Made by a program: the position numbers and the translations under genes
The notes under the pieces: model-generated
The model's database searches: none
What the model was told of the DNA's origin: nothing
Seen by the model: only the letters and a program-made list of their open reading frames with translations
Assembly: GCF_004217285.1 (NCBI RefSeq)
Contig: NZ_SHKS01000003.1
Span: 283,169-347,168, forward strand
DNA: 64,000 nt
From: Streptomyces sp. BK239
GTDB lineage: Bacteria; Actinomycetota; Actinomycetes; Streptomycetales; Streptomycetaceae
Direction: 5' to 3'
Shown: one piece after another, positions 1 through 9,494 of the stretch
Layout of the letters: every line of letters starts with the position of its first letter
Position numbering within the stretch: position 1 is the first letter of the stretch

Positions 1-1
1 C

Positions 2-280
2 GACCCCAACGACATCCGCAAGATGCTCGCCTCGCTGTTCGGCCCGGACGCGCTCGACGAGTGGGCCGCGCGCGGCATGACCGACCGGCAGCTCGGCGTC
101 GTCCTCGTCTGGTCGACCGCCAACTGCCGCCGCCCCGGCTCGGTCTCCATGGCCGAGGCCGCCCGCCTGTACGACGAGCGCGAGGGCGCCACGACGGGAA
201 AAGCAGCACCGAACCGGGCCGAGCGCCGGGCCAAGAGCAAGGGGAAGGGGAAGCAGCCGGCGAGCTCTGGCAGGCGGTAA
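2..280 (+). CDS. Tail assembly chaperone, gpG-like zero-frame product (5' partial)
   Basis: The frame is open from base 2, so the gene begins left of the window. The visible 92 residues end in a Lys/Arg/Gly-rich tail after a short helical domain. In siphophages this slot, directly before the tape-measure gene, holds the gpG/gpT-like chaperone pair that coats the tape measure during tail assembly. That role is assigned from position, the overlapping second frame and the slippery heptamer at 196-202; sequence similarity alone would not show it. Termination at 278-280 gives the short form. Confidence 0.7.
   Translation, partial: DPNDIRKMLASLFGPDALDEWAARGMTDRQLGVVLVWSTANCRRPGSVSMAEAARLYDEREGATTGKAAPNRAERRAKSKGKGKQPASSGRR
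196..202 (+). promoter_or_regulatory. -1 programmed frameshift slippery heptamer GGGAAAA
   Basis: In the zero frame the codons read ACG GGA AAA GCA, so the heptamer is G GGA AAA. This fits the X XXY YYZ rule, and re-pairing one base back gives GGG AAA AGC, which opens the gpT-like frame exactly. Phage lambda G/GT uses the related GGGAAAG. I did not identify a clear stimulatory stem-loop downstream. Confidence 0.7.
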
Positions 281-492
281 TCCGCCACTGGGCCGCGGTC
301 GAGTCCGACCTCGCCCGCGAGTACCACCTCGACGCCGAACAGCTCGCCCGCCTGTCCACCCGTCGTTTCCTCGTCCTGCTCGGCGGACTGCCCGCCGAGA
401 GTGCGTTCGCCCGCCTGTGGCAGCGCACGCCCCGCGCCGTGACCGACCCCTCAGAGATCGCACGACTCACCGGAGTGTCTATCGATCACTGA
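197..492 (+). CDS. Tail assembly chaperone frameshift extension, gpT-like
   Basis: This frame lies -1 relative to the upstream chaperone frame and has no convincing start of its own. It continues for about 97 codons past the slippery site and contains a compact domain (tryptophans near the junction, then a helical stretch ending in VSIDH). A -1 slip at 196-202 would fuse it to the gpG-like part, giving the long G-T form seen in many tailed phages. The stop at 490-492 is about 35 bases before the tape-measure start. The call rests on layout; the ratio of the two forms cannot be read from sequence. Confidence 0.65.
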
Positions 493-527
493 CAACTGAA
501 TAGCGCGGCCAAGGGAGGTGAGCTCCC

Positions 528-2690
528 TTGGCACTCACCATCGGCGAACTCGTCGGGTTCATCGACCTCGACGACAGCGGCGCCCGGCAGGGTGTCGCCT
601 CGGCCGAGGGCGCGCTGCGCGACTTGCAGCGCGGCACGGATGGCAGGCTGCGCGATCTGCGCGGCCGGTTCGTCGCCGAGTCCGCGGCGATGGGCGCCGC
701 CCTCGGCGACGAGGTCGGCGAGGGCTCCGAGCGTGCCTCGGGGCGCCTGGCCCTGGTCGGCAAGGCCGTTGCGGGAATCGGCGTCGGTCTGCCCGCGGTC
801 GCCGCGGTCGGCGTCGCGATCGGCGGACTCGCCGCCGGCGCCGTCGCCGCGCAGGCCGCGGTCAAGGCGTTCACCCTCGCCGCCGGACCGCAGCTCGAAC
901 AGGTCACCTCGGCCTACGACCTGTACACGGCGGCGCAGGACGCCGCGGCCAAGGGCGGCGAAGAGGCCGCCGCCGCACAGCAGGCGTATCAAGACGCGCT
1001 CGCCAAGATGCCGCCCGCGACGCGGGCGACGGCCGAGTCGTTCATCGGACTGAAAGAGGACGTCAAGTCCTGGTCCGACTCGCTCAGCAGCACCACAATG
1101 CCCGTCTTCACCAAGGGCATTGAGCTGCTGCGCGACCTGCTGCCGACCCTGACCCCGTTCGTCAAGGGCGCGGCAGCGGCGTTCGGCGACTTCCTCGACG
1201 AGGTCCGCGCCGGCGTCGAGTCGGCGCCGTTCAAGCGGTTCGCCGCCGACATGGGCGAGGCCGCCGGCCCGAACCTCGCCAACTTCCTCGACGTTCTCAA
1301 GAACGTCGCTATCGGGTTCGCCGGCATCCTGTCGGCGTTCCTGCCCGTCTCGACCGGCATGTCGGGCGGGCTCGCCGATCTCTCGGCGCGGTTCGCGGAG
1401 TTCGGGCAGAACCTCGGCGACTCCGAGGGGTTCGCGAACTTCCTCGACCTCGCTCGCACTGGGGCGCAGACCCTCGGCAACCTCGGCGGCGCCGTCCTCG
1501 ACCTGCTCGTCGCCCTCGGCCCGCTGCTCGGCACAACCGCCCTGCTCGTCTCCGTGTTCGCGCAGGTCATCTCGGCCGTACCGACTCCGGTCCTCACGGT
1601 CCTCGCGACCGTCATCACGACCGTAACGCTCGCGGTCAAGGCGTGGACCCTGTGGCAGAACGTCTCGGCCACGGCCACGCGCGCGTGGGCAGCGACGCAG
1701 GCCGCATGGAACGCGGTCATGGCCGCCAACCCGATCGTGCTCGTTGTCGGGCTGATCGCGCTTCTCGTCGCCGGCGTCGTCCTCGCCTACCAAAAGAGCG
1801 AAACGTTCCGGCAGATCGTTCAAGCTGCCTGGTCCGGCATCCAGACGGCCGCATCGGTCGCCTGGGGGATCTTGAAGGCGGCGTTCGACGGCATCGTCGG
1901 CGCGGCCGGTTGGGTGATCGACTTCGTCAAGGCCAACTGGCCGACGCTGCTCGCGATCCTGACCGGACCGATCGGGATCGCGGTCGGGCTGATCGTCAAA
2001 TACTGGGACAAGATCAAGTCCGGCTTTTCGTCCGCCTGGTCCGCCGTGCGCACGCTCGGCTCGGACGGCGTCAAGTGGGTCGCCGGGCTCCCGGGGCGCA
2101 TCGTTTCGGCACTGGCGAGCCTCGCCTCGAAACTCTGGAACGTCGCGACGGCCGCGTTCCGCCGCTTCAAGGACGGTCAGGTTCAGCTCGCGCTCGCCGC
2201 CGTCGACTGGCTGCGCGGACTGCCCGGCCGCCTCGTCTCCGCCGTCGGCTCCCTCGGCTCACTCCTGCTCGGCAAAGGCAAAGACGTAGTCCGGGGCCTA
2301 TGGAACGGCATCAAGTCCATGGGCGGGTGGATCAAGGACAAGCTGATCGGCTGGGCCAAGGACATGATCCCCGGGCCGATCGCTCGGGCGCTCGGGATCA
2401 ACTCGCCCTCGCGCGTCATGGCTCGCGACGTGGGCCGCTGGATTCCCGCTGGCCTGGTCCGCGGCATCGAGGGCGGACAGAACGCCGTCGACCGCACCAT
2501 GCGCCGGCTCGTCACCCCGCCCGCCGTCCCCGCCCTGCCGCAGCTCGCCGCCCCCTTCGGGGCGGGCGGAACAGCGTTCGGGCCGAGCGGGCGCGGCGCC
2601 TCGGTCCACATCGAGCACTGGCACGGCGGCGAGCAGACCCCCGAGCAGAACGCCGCCGCGCTCGCCTGGCACATGAAGCAGAGGGGGTGA
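528..2690 (+). CDS. Phage tail tape measure protein
   Basis: A 720-residue protein that should set tail length and act in DNA ejection. It starts at TTG 528 behind a strong AAGGGAGGTGAG ribosome site. The N-terminal third is Ala-rich and helical. The middle (about residues 260-430) has several hydrophobic segments, and the C-terminal part holds Trp-rich repeats followed by an INSPSRVM motif that is common in tape measures. Position between the chaperone pair and the distal tail genes agrees. By the usual rule of about 0.15 nm per residue the tail would be roughly 110 nm, typical of a siphovirus. The TGA overlaps the possible GTG start of the next gene. Confidence 0.9.
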   Translation: MALTIGELVGFIDLDDSGARQGVASAEGALRDLQRGTDGRLRDLRGRFVAESAAMGAALGDEVGEGSERASGRLALVGKAVAGIGVGLPAVAAVGVAIGGLAAGAVAAQAAVKAFTLAAGPQLEQVTSAYDLYTAAQDAAAKGGEEAAAAQQAYQDALAKMPPATRATAESFIGLKEDVKSWSDSLSSTTMPVFTKGIELLRDLLPTLTPFVKGAAAAFGDFLDEVRAGVESAPFKRFAADMGEAAGPNLANFLDVLKNVAIGFAGILSAFLPVSTGMSGGLADLSARFAEFGQNLGDSEGFANFLDLARTGAQTLGNLGGAVLDLLVALGPLLGTTALLVSVFAQVISAVPTPVLTVLATVITTVTLAVKAWTLWQNVSATATRAWAATQAAWNAVMAANPIVLVVGLIALLVAGVVLAYQKSETFRQIVQAAWSGIQTAASVAWGILKAAFDGIVGAAGWVIDFVKANWPTLLAILTGPIGIAVGLIVKYWDKIKSGFSSAWSAVRTLGSDGVKWVAGLPGRIVSALASLASKLWNVATAAFRRFKDGQVQLALAAVDWLRGLPGRLVSAVGSLGSLLLGKGKDVVRGLWNGIKSMGGWIKDKLIGWAKDMIPGPIARALGINSPSRVMARDVGRWIPAGLVRGIEGGQNAVDRTMRRLVTPPAVPALPQLAAPFGAGGTAFGPSGRGASVHIEHWHGGEQTPEQNAAALAWHMKQRG

Positions 2691-2692
2691 TC

Positions 2693-3598
2693 GTGGCCGC
2701 CGGCGACAAGGTCACCCAGCGCGGACACGTCCAGTTCGGCGACGAGCTGCTCATCGGCCCCGGCACCCCCTACCGGTGGCGCTCCCTGACCGGGTGGGAG
2801 GAACTCCCCGCCCTCGACTCCGGAAGCGTCAACCGCGCCGACGGACACGGCAGCTACCCCGGACACCTGCTCGCGCAGGCGCGCACGATCACGCTCGACG
2901 ACATGGTCGTGCGCGCCCCGTCCGGCACCATCGGCGCCGCCGTCCGCGCGCTGAACACCGCGACCGCCCCCGGCGACGACGAGCAGCCGCTCGTCGCGTG
3001 GATCGACGAGCGCGGCCCCCTGCTCGCCTACGCCCGTGTGGTGCGCCGCGCGATACCCGTCGGCAAGGGCTACGCGCTCGGCACCGTCACCGGAGCGGCG
3101 ATCCAGTGGGAGGCATCCGACCCACGCCGCTATGCCCTCGTCGAGCAGCAGGCCGAGACCCGCCTGCCGATGCCCGAGCCGGGCCTCAACTGGCACGTCG
3201 ACCCCGGCCCCGAGGCACTGACCTACCCGCTCGCATTCGGCACCCCGGGCAGTACCGGCACGGTCACCGCGACCAACGACGGCGACGCCCCCTCGCATCC
3301 CCTCGTGCGCTTCCGGGGCCCCGTCGAACTTCCGTCCATCACCAACCTGCGCACGGGCGCCGTCCTCGAATACGACATCGCCCTCGCCGCTGACGACGAG
3401 CTGCTCGTCGACACCGCGGCCGGCACGGTCACGCTCAACCGCACCGCCTCGCGCCTCTACACCGCGACCGCCCGCAGCGTGCCCGAGCCGCTGTTCACCC
3501 TCGCCCCCGGCGCCGCCTCGCTCACCTTCCGCGCGGCCCCCGGATCGAGCGACCCGCGCGCCGCCTGCTCGCTCCGGTGGCGCTCTGCCTACTGGTAA
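2693..3598 (+). CDS. Distal tail (Dit-like) / phage tail domain protein
   Basis: A protein of about 301 residues directly behind the tape measure. GTG 2693 was chosen (VAAGDKVTQRG) because the AGAGGGGG site lies a normal distance upstream; GTG 2687, overlapping the TGA, is an alternative. It contains an N-terminal domain rich in strands with a WRSLTGWEELPALDSGSVNR stretch, typical of actinophage tail proteins that form the ring joining tail tube and tip, and a beta-rich C-terminal half. Order and size support a Dit role; there is no catalytic motif. Confidence 0.7.
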   Translation: MAAGDKVTQRGHVQFGDELLIGPGTPYRWRSLTGWEELPALDSGSVNRADGHGSYPGHLLAQARTITLDDMVVRAPSGTIGAAVRALNTATAPGDDEQPLVAWIDERGPLLAYARVVRRAIPVGKGYALGTVTGAAIQWEASDPRRYALVEQQAETRLPMPEPGLNWHVDPGPEALTYPLAFGTPGSTGTVTATNDGDAPSHPLVRFRGPVELPSITNLRTGAVLEYDIALAADDELLVDTAAGTVTLNRTASRLYTATARSVPEPLFTLAPGAASLTFRAAPGSSDPRAACSLRWRSAYW

Positions 3599-3613
3599 GG
3601 AGGACACCCCGAC

Positions 3614-4597
3614 GTGACCGTGCGCGCCGGATGGCTGCTGCCCAACGGGCAGACCAGAGAAGACACCCGCCTCGCACCGCTCGGCACCATGGCGCCCGAG
3701 TCCGCCGTGACATCCCGCGACGGCGTGATCGCCGGCGGCGACCCGCTCAAGGCGACCGGCGTCGCCGCCATGCAAGTGCAGATCAGCACCGGCCGCGCCC
3801 TGGTCCAGGGCACCACCGCGCAGGGCGCCTATCCCGTGGCCGTGACCTCGCCCGAGACGCTCACCGTCGGCGACGGGAACGCGCAGTACACGCGGATCGA
3901 CTCGGTAGTGCTCAAGGTCTACGACGGTCTGTACGACACGAGCGAGCAGACCGCGGTCGCCGTCGAGATCGTCCAAGGCGCCGCCAACGCGACGCCGAGT
4001 CCGCCGACCCTGCCCTCGGCCTGTCTGCGCCTGTGGGACATCACGGTTCCAGCGGGCGCCTCGGCCGGTACCGGCGGGATCACATGGGAAAGCGCGCTCG
4101 CCGACCGCCGCCGCTACACCGCGGCGTACGGCGGGATCATCCCCCGCGGCTGGGGACTGTCGTTCGCGGGCGCCTACCCGGGCCAGTACCGCGACAACGG
4201 AGCCGGACTCGACCGCTGGGACGGTACGGCGTGGCAGCCCCTCGAACCGTCCGTCGGGTGGACCGCCGTAACGCTCGCCTCCGGATTCACCAATAACGGC
4301 AATGCGCAGGGCACCGTGCGGTACCGGCGCATCACGATCGCCGGCGTTCCGTTCCTGCAACTCCGCGGCGGCGTGTCGTGGGCGACGTCCGGCTCGATCC
4401 CCAACTCGGGAAACCTGCTCGCCGCGGTGCTGCCCGCCAACTGCCGCCCCGCCGCGCTCACGTCCCTGCCGATCGCGGCCGGCGGCGTCGACATCAAGCT
4501 CGACGCCCAGACCAGCGGACAACTGCGCCTCATCAGCAGCTCGGGCGTGACCACTTGGGCCGCTCTCTCCGGAGTGCAGTACCCGCTCGACGCATAG
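3614..4597 (+). CDS. Minor tail / tail-tip protein
   Basis: A 327-residue protein starting at GTG 3614 with AAGGAGG upstream. The N-terminal half (VRAGWLLPNGQTREDTRLAPLG, then a repeat-rich beta region) resembles actinophage minor tail proteins that come between the distal tail protein and the baseplate hub. The C-terminal third is Gly/Ser-rich beta structure that could be a receptor- or carbohydrate-binding surface. Its function is inferred from position. It is tightly packed with its neighbours: 15 bases behind the Dit-like gene and 12 bases before the next. Confidence 0.6.
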   Translation: MTVRAGWLLPNGQTREDTRLAPLGTMAPESAVTSRDGVIAGGDPLKATGVAAMQVQISTGRALVQGTTAQGAYPVAVTSPETLTVGDGNAQYTRIDSVVLKVYDGLYDTSEQTAVAVEIVQGAANATPSPPTLPSACLRLWDITVPAGASAGTGGITWESALADRRRYTAAYGGIIPRGWGLSFAGAYPGQYRDNGAGLDRWDGTAWQPLEPSVGWTAVTLASGFTNNGNAQGTVRYRRITIAGVPFLQLRGGVSWATSGSIPNSGNLLAAVLPANCRPAALTSLPIAAGGVDIKLDAQTSGQLRLISSSGVTTWAALSGVQYPLDA

Positions 4598-4609
4598 AGG
4601 GGGTGAACC

Positions 4610-5713
4610 GTGGCCGCCCCCATGTACCGGGCGCTGCTCTGTGATCTGCGATCCGATCAAGTCCTCGACGCGCTGCCGCTCACCGACGTATCGCTCGACG
4701 ACTACATCGGCAAGACCGGCTCGGCGAACGTGACCGTCCCGCTCCCGAACCGGCAGATCGCACAGCGGGCCCGTGCCGCAGTCGAGCCGGGTCGCACCGC
4801 TCTGTGGATCGAGCGCGGCCCCGAAATCTGGTGGGGCGGCGTCGTCTGGACCGCCAACGTCACCAGCAACGACCGAGGCTTTCTCGGTCTCCAGATCGGT
4901 GCCGGCGGATGGGCGAGCTACCTCGACCACCGGGTCGTCTTCCACACCCAAGAGGCAAAGGGCACCGATCAGCTCGACATCGCCCGCGGCCTGGTCGCCT
5001 ATGCACAGTCTGTGGAAGGCGGCGACATCGGCATCGAGTTCGGCACGGAAGTCTCGGGCGTCCTACGGGATCGCACCTACCGCCGTCATGACCAGCCACG
5101 CATACGCGAGCTGCTCGACCAACTCAGCGCAGTCGAGGACGGATTCGAGTGGCGCATCATGTCGTACCGCGACCCGGGCAGCGGCCGGCGCATCAAGCGG
5201 TTGCAGCTCGGCTCGCCAGTCATCAGGGCCGGAACGAGCGAGATCGTCCTCGACCGCCCCGGGCCGATCACGTCGTACGGGTGGCCGATCGACGCGAGCG
5301 TGCAGGCGAACGCGTGGCAGGCGAGGGGCGCCTCGGACAACCGCAACCAAGCCGCCGAGTCGCTGCCGCTGCTGTCCGATGTGCTTGTCGCCGACGAGGA
5401 CATCGCCGCCGGCTGGCCACGCCTCGACGGCACCGCCGACTACTCCACGGTGACCGAGCAGGCCACCCTCGCCGCACACGCCGTCGCGGACCTGGCCGCC
5501 GCCCGCCGACCGCGGACCATTCCCGAGATCACCGTCGCACTCGACCGCGTCCCTCTGTCCCCGGCCTTGCTCGGGGCAACGGTCCGCGTACGCATCCGCG
5601 ACGACTGGTTCGCCGAGGGCCTCGACGAGCGGTACCGCGTCGTCGGCCTCGCGATCTCCCCACCCGTGCGCGGCCGACCCGAAACCGCAAAGCTCTACAT
5701 GGAGGCTACCTAG
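4610..5713 (+). CDS. Minor tail protein (tail-associated hub-like)
   Basis: A 367-residue protein with GTG start 4610 behind GAGGGGGTG. The N-terminal segment ([23 protein letters not shown]) and a central [10 protein letters not shown] motif are typical of the large family of actinophage minor tail proteins near the tail tip, related to the gp27/hub fold. It is likely structural, joining the distal ring to the fibre. It ends at TAG 5711-5713, overlapping the next GTG start. Confidence 0.65.
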   Translation: MAAPMYRALLCDLRSDQVLDALPLTDVSLDDYIGKTGSANVTVPLPNRQIAQRARAAVEPGRTALWIERGPEIWWGGVVWTANVTSNDRGFLGLQIGAGGWASYLDHRVVFHTQEAKGTDQLDIARGLVAYAQSVEGGDIGIEFGTEVSGVLRDRTYRRHDQPRIRELLDQLSAVEDGFEWRIMSYRDPGSGRRIKRLQLGSPVIRAGTSEIVLDRPGPITSYGWPIDASVQANAWQARGASDNRNQAAESLPLLSDVLVADEDIAAGWPRLDGTADYSTVTEQATLAAHAVADLAAARRPRTIPEITVALDRVPLSPALLGATVRVRIRDDWFAEGLDERYRVVGLAISPPVRGRPETAKLYMEAT

Positions 5714-6588
5714 TGGCTGCTGTACCGCTCGATCTGCTCGACCGTATCCGCGCCCTCGAACGGCAGGTGCGCGAGCTCACCGGACGGGCGCAGATGCGCC
5801 CCGCACTGAATGAGGTACTGCACGGCGACGTCGTGATCGGCGAGGGCGGACGGTTGATCGCCATGGCGCCGAACGGCAACCGCATCTTCATGACCGGCGA
5901 GACCCCGGCGGGTGACTGGGCCGTCGGCATCGCCCGCCCCACGGACGGCACCGCCGCCCTCACCGTCGGCGACGAGAATGCCGCCGGCGCCGGACAGATG
6001 GTCCGCATGTGGAACCGCGACCAGGGCAACCGCGACGTGATCGTGATGGATGACGCGTTCTCCGAGCGCTTCCTCGGCCGCCCCTGGATACCCATCGGCC
6101 TGTACCCGACCGCGCGGCAGTCCTATACCGGCACCGCCTATGAGACCGCGTGGTGGGGCGCGAGCCCCGCACACAACGCGGTCGCCGTGATCGTCGTGTT
6201 CACTTACGCTGGCACGGGTGGCGGACAGGTGAAGGTGATCATGACGCCTTCCGGGGGCAGCGCGAGGACCCTCGCCGAGTACGACGTCCCCGCGAACACG
6301 TGGACGCAGCGCACGATCGAGGCGCCCCTCGACGGCGTCGAGTTCCTGCAATCCGTGACGTGGGACGTCAGCCACCGCGCCAAGAACAGCGGCGTCAACG
6401 TCGAGACACGCCTCTACCGGGCCTACACCCGGAACACCTTCACCGCCGACGAGGCGCCCGACACCCCCGCACGCACGGCCACCACAGCAGCAGCGGCACA
6501 AGACCCGCTCAGCGTTCCGGCCGCGTCGTTCGCCGACAGTCCGCCGGCCGCCGTCGACGAGCCGGGACTGCGCACCATCGACGACTGA
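5713..6588 (+). CDS. Phage tail protein, N-terminal coiled coil
   Basis: A 291-residue protein. GTG 5713 overlaps the upstream TAG, which suggests translational coupling. The first about 30 residues (LLDRIRALERQVRELTGR) form a short coiled coil. A beta-rich fold follows, containing WWGASPAHNAV and strands like a carbohydrate-binding module, then an Ala/Thr/Pro-rich tail. It probably sits at the tail tip next to the fibre and may bind cell-wall glycans. No enzymatic residues were recognised. Confidence 0.55.
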   Translation: MAAVPLDLLDRIRALERQVRELTGRAQMRPALNEVLHGDVVIGEGGRLIAMAPNGNRIFMTGETPAGDWAVGIARPTDGTAALTVGDENAAGAGQMVRMWNRDQGNRDVIVMDDAFSERFLGRPWIPIGLYPTARQSYTGTAYETAWWGASPAHNAVAVIVVFTYAGTGGGQVKVIMTPSGGSARTLAEYDVPANTWTQRTIEAPLDGVEFLQSVTWDVSHRAKNSGVNVETRLYRAYTRNTFTADEAPDTPARTATTAAAAQDPLSVPAASFADSPPAAVDEPGLRTIDD

Positions 6589-6607
6589 CAAGGAGGCGCC
6601 CTCTTTC

Positions 6608-8551
6608 GTGCTGCCCGAGAACATCCCGAGTGTCACCGTGCGCGGACGGTTCCTCGACCCCTCCGGTCGCCCCCTGTCCGGCGCCGTCACCTTCCGCGCC
6701 CCCGCGCAGCTCACTTTCCCGCAGTCCGACGTGATCCTCGGCGGCCCCGTCGTCGCCCAGCTCGACGCGCAGGGATCGATCGAGGTCACGCTGCCCGCGA
6801 CCGACGCCCCCGACATGGACCCGTCCGGGTGGGCGTACATCGTCGCCGAGCAGCTCGCCGGAATTCCCGTCGGCCGTACGTACAACATCCTGCTACCCAA
6901 GGCGCAGCCTCTCGTCGACCTCGCCGACATCGCGCCGACCGACCCCTCGAAACCGAACTACGTCGGCGTACCCGGCCCCAAGGGCGACACCGGACCGGCC
7001 GGCGCCCCCGGCTCACGGATCTACACCGGCAGCACCCCGCCCGCCGCCGACCTCGGCGTCGACGGCGACCTCTACATCAGGTACGAGACGGCGACCGTGC
7101 TCGGCGTGACCAGTACGACCGTCACCACCTGGCAGCGCACCACCGGATCGTGGGCGCAGCTCGGCGGCGAGGTGCGCGGCGCCGCGTGGTACGTGAACAA
7201 CGGCAGCACCTCGAGCACCGGCACCAGGGCGGGCGACTTGCTGCTGCGCACCGATACCGGTGACGTCTACCAGAACGGCGGATCGGGTTGGGGAACTCCC
7301 CGCGGGAACCTGCGCGGCCCCAAGGGCGACAAGGGCGACCCCGGGCCGGCCGGCGCGACCGGTGCCCCGGGCGTCATCCAGTCCGTCAACGGCAAGAGCG
7401 CCGCCGACATCGTCCTCGCCGCGGCCGACGTCGGCGCCGTAGCCAATAACGGCGGATACAGCCGCACCGACGGAACCCTGCACGTCGTCTACGCCGGTAC
7501 CGGCGCCGACGTGTTCAAGGCTTCCAACGCCGATCAGTCCGCGTACACCGCCGTCAACAAGAGCGCCGAGCTCGTCTCGAACACCGCTGCAAAGGTCAAG
7601 AACCTGACCGTCGGCTCGGTCACCAACTACGGCGCCGGCGATGACGGAATCTTGGCCGTGGCCAACGCCGCCACCGCCCCGAGTAGCAGCCACCCGTCCG
7701 GGGCCCTGGTGTACGCCGAGGGCGGGGCGCTTAAAGTACGGCAGTCCGACGGCACGACGTTCACTGTCGGCGCTGGCGGCACGGGCGCGGTCGCGTCCGT
7801 CAACGGCAAGACCGGCGCCGTCGTGCTGAACGCCGCCGACGTCAGCGCCGAGGCCGCCGGAACCACCGTCCTGCTCACCGGGAACCAGACGATCGCCGGA
7901 TCGAAGACGTTCAGCAGCGTTCCCTCGTCGAGCGCGGCACCGACCGCCGACAACCACCTCGCCCGGAAAAGCTACGTGGACGCGCTCGGCGGGGGCGAGT
8001 GGCGCGCGTCCGACTTCGGTCTGCTCACGTGGGCATTCGACCCTGCCGTCGGGCACTCCGCCCCGCTCTACCCCGGATCGGGCCCGATCCGCGTCACTGC
8101 CGTCTACCTGCGGTCGGCGGCGTCCGTGACGAAAATCGTGTGGCACTTCGGCGGATACGCGGGCGGACTCACCACGGGATCGTGGGCCGCGCTCTACAAC
8201 TCCGCCGGAACCAGGGTCGCGCAGACCGCGGACCTGTCGACCGCAAACGCCGAACCGGCCGAGGTCCACAACGCGGGCGGGGCGACCGTCTCGGTCCCGC
8301 TCACCGCCGCCTACTCTGCCGCCGCCGGCCTGTACTACGTCGCGTGGCGCTTCCAGTACAACACCAGCACGGGCGACGGCCCGATGATGCTCGTTGCCGA
8401 GAGCTCGTTCGGCTCCCCGCCCAATGTCTTCGGTCTGACCACCGTTCGCCGGTTCGGCTCGTACGCGACCGGCGCCGCAACGGCGCCCGCGTCGCTCACC
8501 CTCAGCTCGATGGAGAACGGCAGTAATCGATTCTGGGCCGCGCTCGCCTAG
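6608..8551 (+). CDS. Tail fibre protein with collagen-like repeats
   Basis: A 647-residue receptor-binding fibre candidate starting at GTG 6608 with an AAGGAGG site. The N-terminal about 120 residues form an attachment domain. Two short collagen-type Gly-X-Y blocks (GPKGDTGPAGAPG and GPKGDKGDPGPAGATGAPG) follow, and such blocks drive trimerisation in phage fibres. Between and after them is the SVNGK...AADVGA motif, present twice, a common fibre shaft element. The C-terminal about 180 residues are Gly/Ser/Tyr-rich beta structure, the likely host-recognition tip. It is followed at once by a terminator. Confidence 0.8.
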   Translation: MLPENIPSVTVRGRFLDPSGRPLSGAVTFRAPAQLTFPQSDVILGGPVVAQLDAQGSIEVTLPATDAPDMDPSGWAYIVAEQLAGIPVGRTYNILLPKAQPLVDLADIAPTDPSKPNYVGVPGPKGDTGPAGAPGSRIYTGSTPPAADLGVDGDLYIRYETATVLGVTSTTVTTWQRTTGSWAQLGGEVRGAAWYVNNGSTSSTGTRAGDLLLRTDTGDVYQNGGSGWGTPRGNLRGPKGDKGDPGPAGATGAPGVIQSVNGKSAADIVLAAADVGAVANNGGYSRTDGTLHVVYAGTGADVFKASNADQSAYTAVNKSAELVSNTAAKVKNLTVGSVTNYGAGDDGILAVANAATAPSSSHPSGALVYAEGGALKVRQSDGTTFTVGAGGTGAVASVNGKTGAVVLNAADVSAEAAGTTVLLTGNQTIAGSKTFSSVPSSSAAPTADNHLARKSYVDALGGGEWRASDFGLLTWAFDPAVGHSAPLYPGSGPIRVTAVYLRSAASVTKIVWHFGGYAGGLTTGSWAALYNSAGTRVAQTADLSTANAEPAEVHNAGGATVSVPLTAAYSAAAGLYYVAWRFQYNTSTGDGPMMLVAESSFGSPPNVFGLTTVRRFGSYATGAATAPASLTLSSMENGSNRFWAALA

Positions 8552-8569
8552 ACCGCCCGCCCATTCAAC

Positions 8570-8598
8570 GCCCCGCGCCCTCATGGCCCGGGGCTTTT
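8570..8598 (+). terminator. Rho-independent-type terminator after tail fibre
   Basis: A GCCCCG.../...CGGGGC stem with a short loop is followed by TTTT. It separates the structural operon from the lysis genes. Confidence 0.65.
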
Positions 8599-8618
8599 CT
8601 CATGCCCGAGGAGGGCCC

Positions 8619-9416
8619 TTGCAGTTCGTGACCCGCGCCCAGTGGGGCGCCCGTCCCTCCCGATACCCGCTCACCTACATAGGCAGCACGCGAGGGGTGA
8701 AGATCCATTACGAGGGCACAGCCGTGCCTGTGTCCCTCGCCCGCCCCGAGAATCACGGGCAGTGCGCGGCCCGCGTCCGCGCGATCCAGGCGAGCCACCT
8801 CGCCAACACCAAGGAGAACTACTCCGACATCGCATATAACGCGATCGTCTGCCCGCACGGCCACGTGTTCGAGGGCCGCGGCGCCCACAAGAAGACCGGC
8901 GCCAATGGGAACAGCTCGCTCAACTCCGCGCACTACGCCGTGTGCGCCATGCTCGGCGACTCAGGTCTGACCACCCCGACCGACGCGCAGCTCGCCGGCC
9001 TGCGCGACGCCGTCGAGTGGCTGCGCAAGAGCGGCGGCGCCGGCGACGAGATCAAGGGACACCGCGACGGATTCGCGACCGCCTGCCCCGGACCGGCGCT
9101 GTACGCGTGGGTCCGGAAGGGCGCCCCGCGCCCCGGTGGCACCACGCAGCCCAAGCCCAAGCCGTCGGCGTACGAGCCATTCCCGGGGGCCGACTGGTTC
9201 AAGAGGAACCCCCGCTCGCCGATCGTCACCGCCATGGGGCGGCGCCTGGTCGCCGTCGGCTGCTCCGCCTACCGCGAGGGCCCCGGCCCTCAGTGGACCG
9301 AGGCCGACCGCCAGTCGTACGCCCGATGGCAGCGCGACCTCGGCTACCGCGGCGACGACGCTGACGGGTGGCCCGGCCGCGCTTCCTGGGACGCGCTCAA
9401 GGTCCCCAAGGTCTGA
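8619..9416 (+). CDS. Endolysin: N-acetylmuramoyl-L-alanine amidase with cell-wall-binding C-terminus
   Basis: A 265-residue lysin. Residues about 5-155 are an Amidase_2/PGRP-type domain that cuts the amide bond between MurNAc and the stem peptide: TRAQWGARPS at the start, KIHYEG with the first zinc-binding His, and HRDGFATACPG with the last zinc ligands. A Pro/Lys linker leads to a C-terminal module with repeated aromatic and Gly motifs (WQRDLGYRGDDADGWPG), as in Streptomyces phage peptidoglycan-binding ends. TTG 8619 was chosen because GAGGAGGG sits just upstream; an earlier in-frame ATG at 8583 lies inside the terminator stem. Together with the holin-like genes it forms the lysis module. 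Confidence 0.85.
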   Translation: MQFVTRAQWGARPSRYPLTYIGSTRGVKIHYEGTAVPVSLARPENHGQCAARVRAIQASHLANTKENYSDIAYNAIVCPHGHVFEGRGAHKKTGANGNSSLNSAHYAVCAMLGDSGLTTPTDAQLAGLRDAVEWLRKSGGAGDEIKGHRDGFATACPGPALYAWVRKGAPRPGGTTQPKPKPSAYEPFPGADWFKRNPRSPIVTAMGRRLVAVGCSAYREGPGPQWTEADRQSYARWQRDLGYRGDDADGWPGRASWDALKVPKV

Positions 9417-9494
9417 CCCGACCGCCCCGCCCCACGGGCCGCCCGCACACCGCTCGCAGCCCGTTCCCCTTCTCTACGGAACGAGGTACCTCCC

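Noticed and set aside
2183..4951. 922-codon open frame on the minus strand under the tail genes
   Set aside because: Antisense shadow of clearly coding phage genes; composition is Gly/Arg/Val-biased as expected from GC-rich reverse frames, with no domain.
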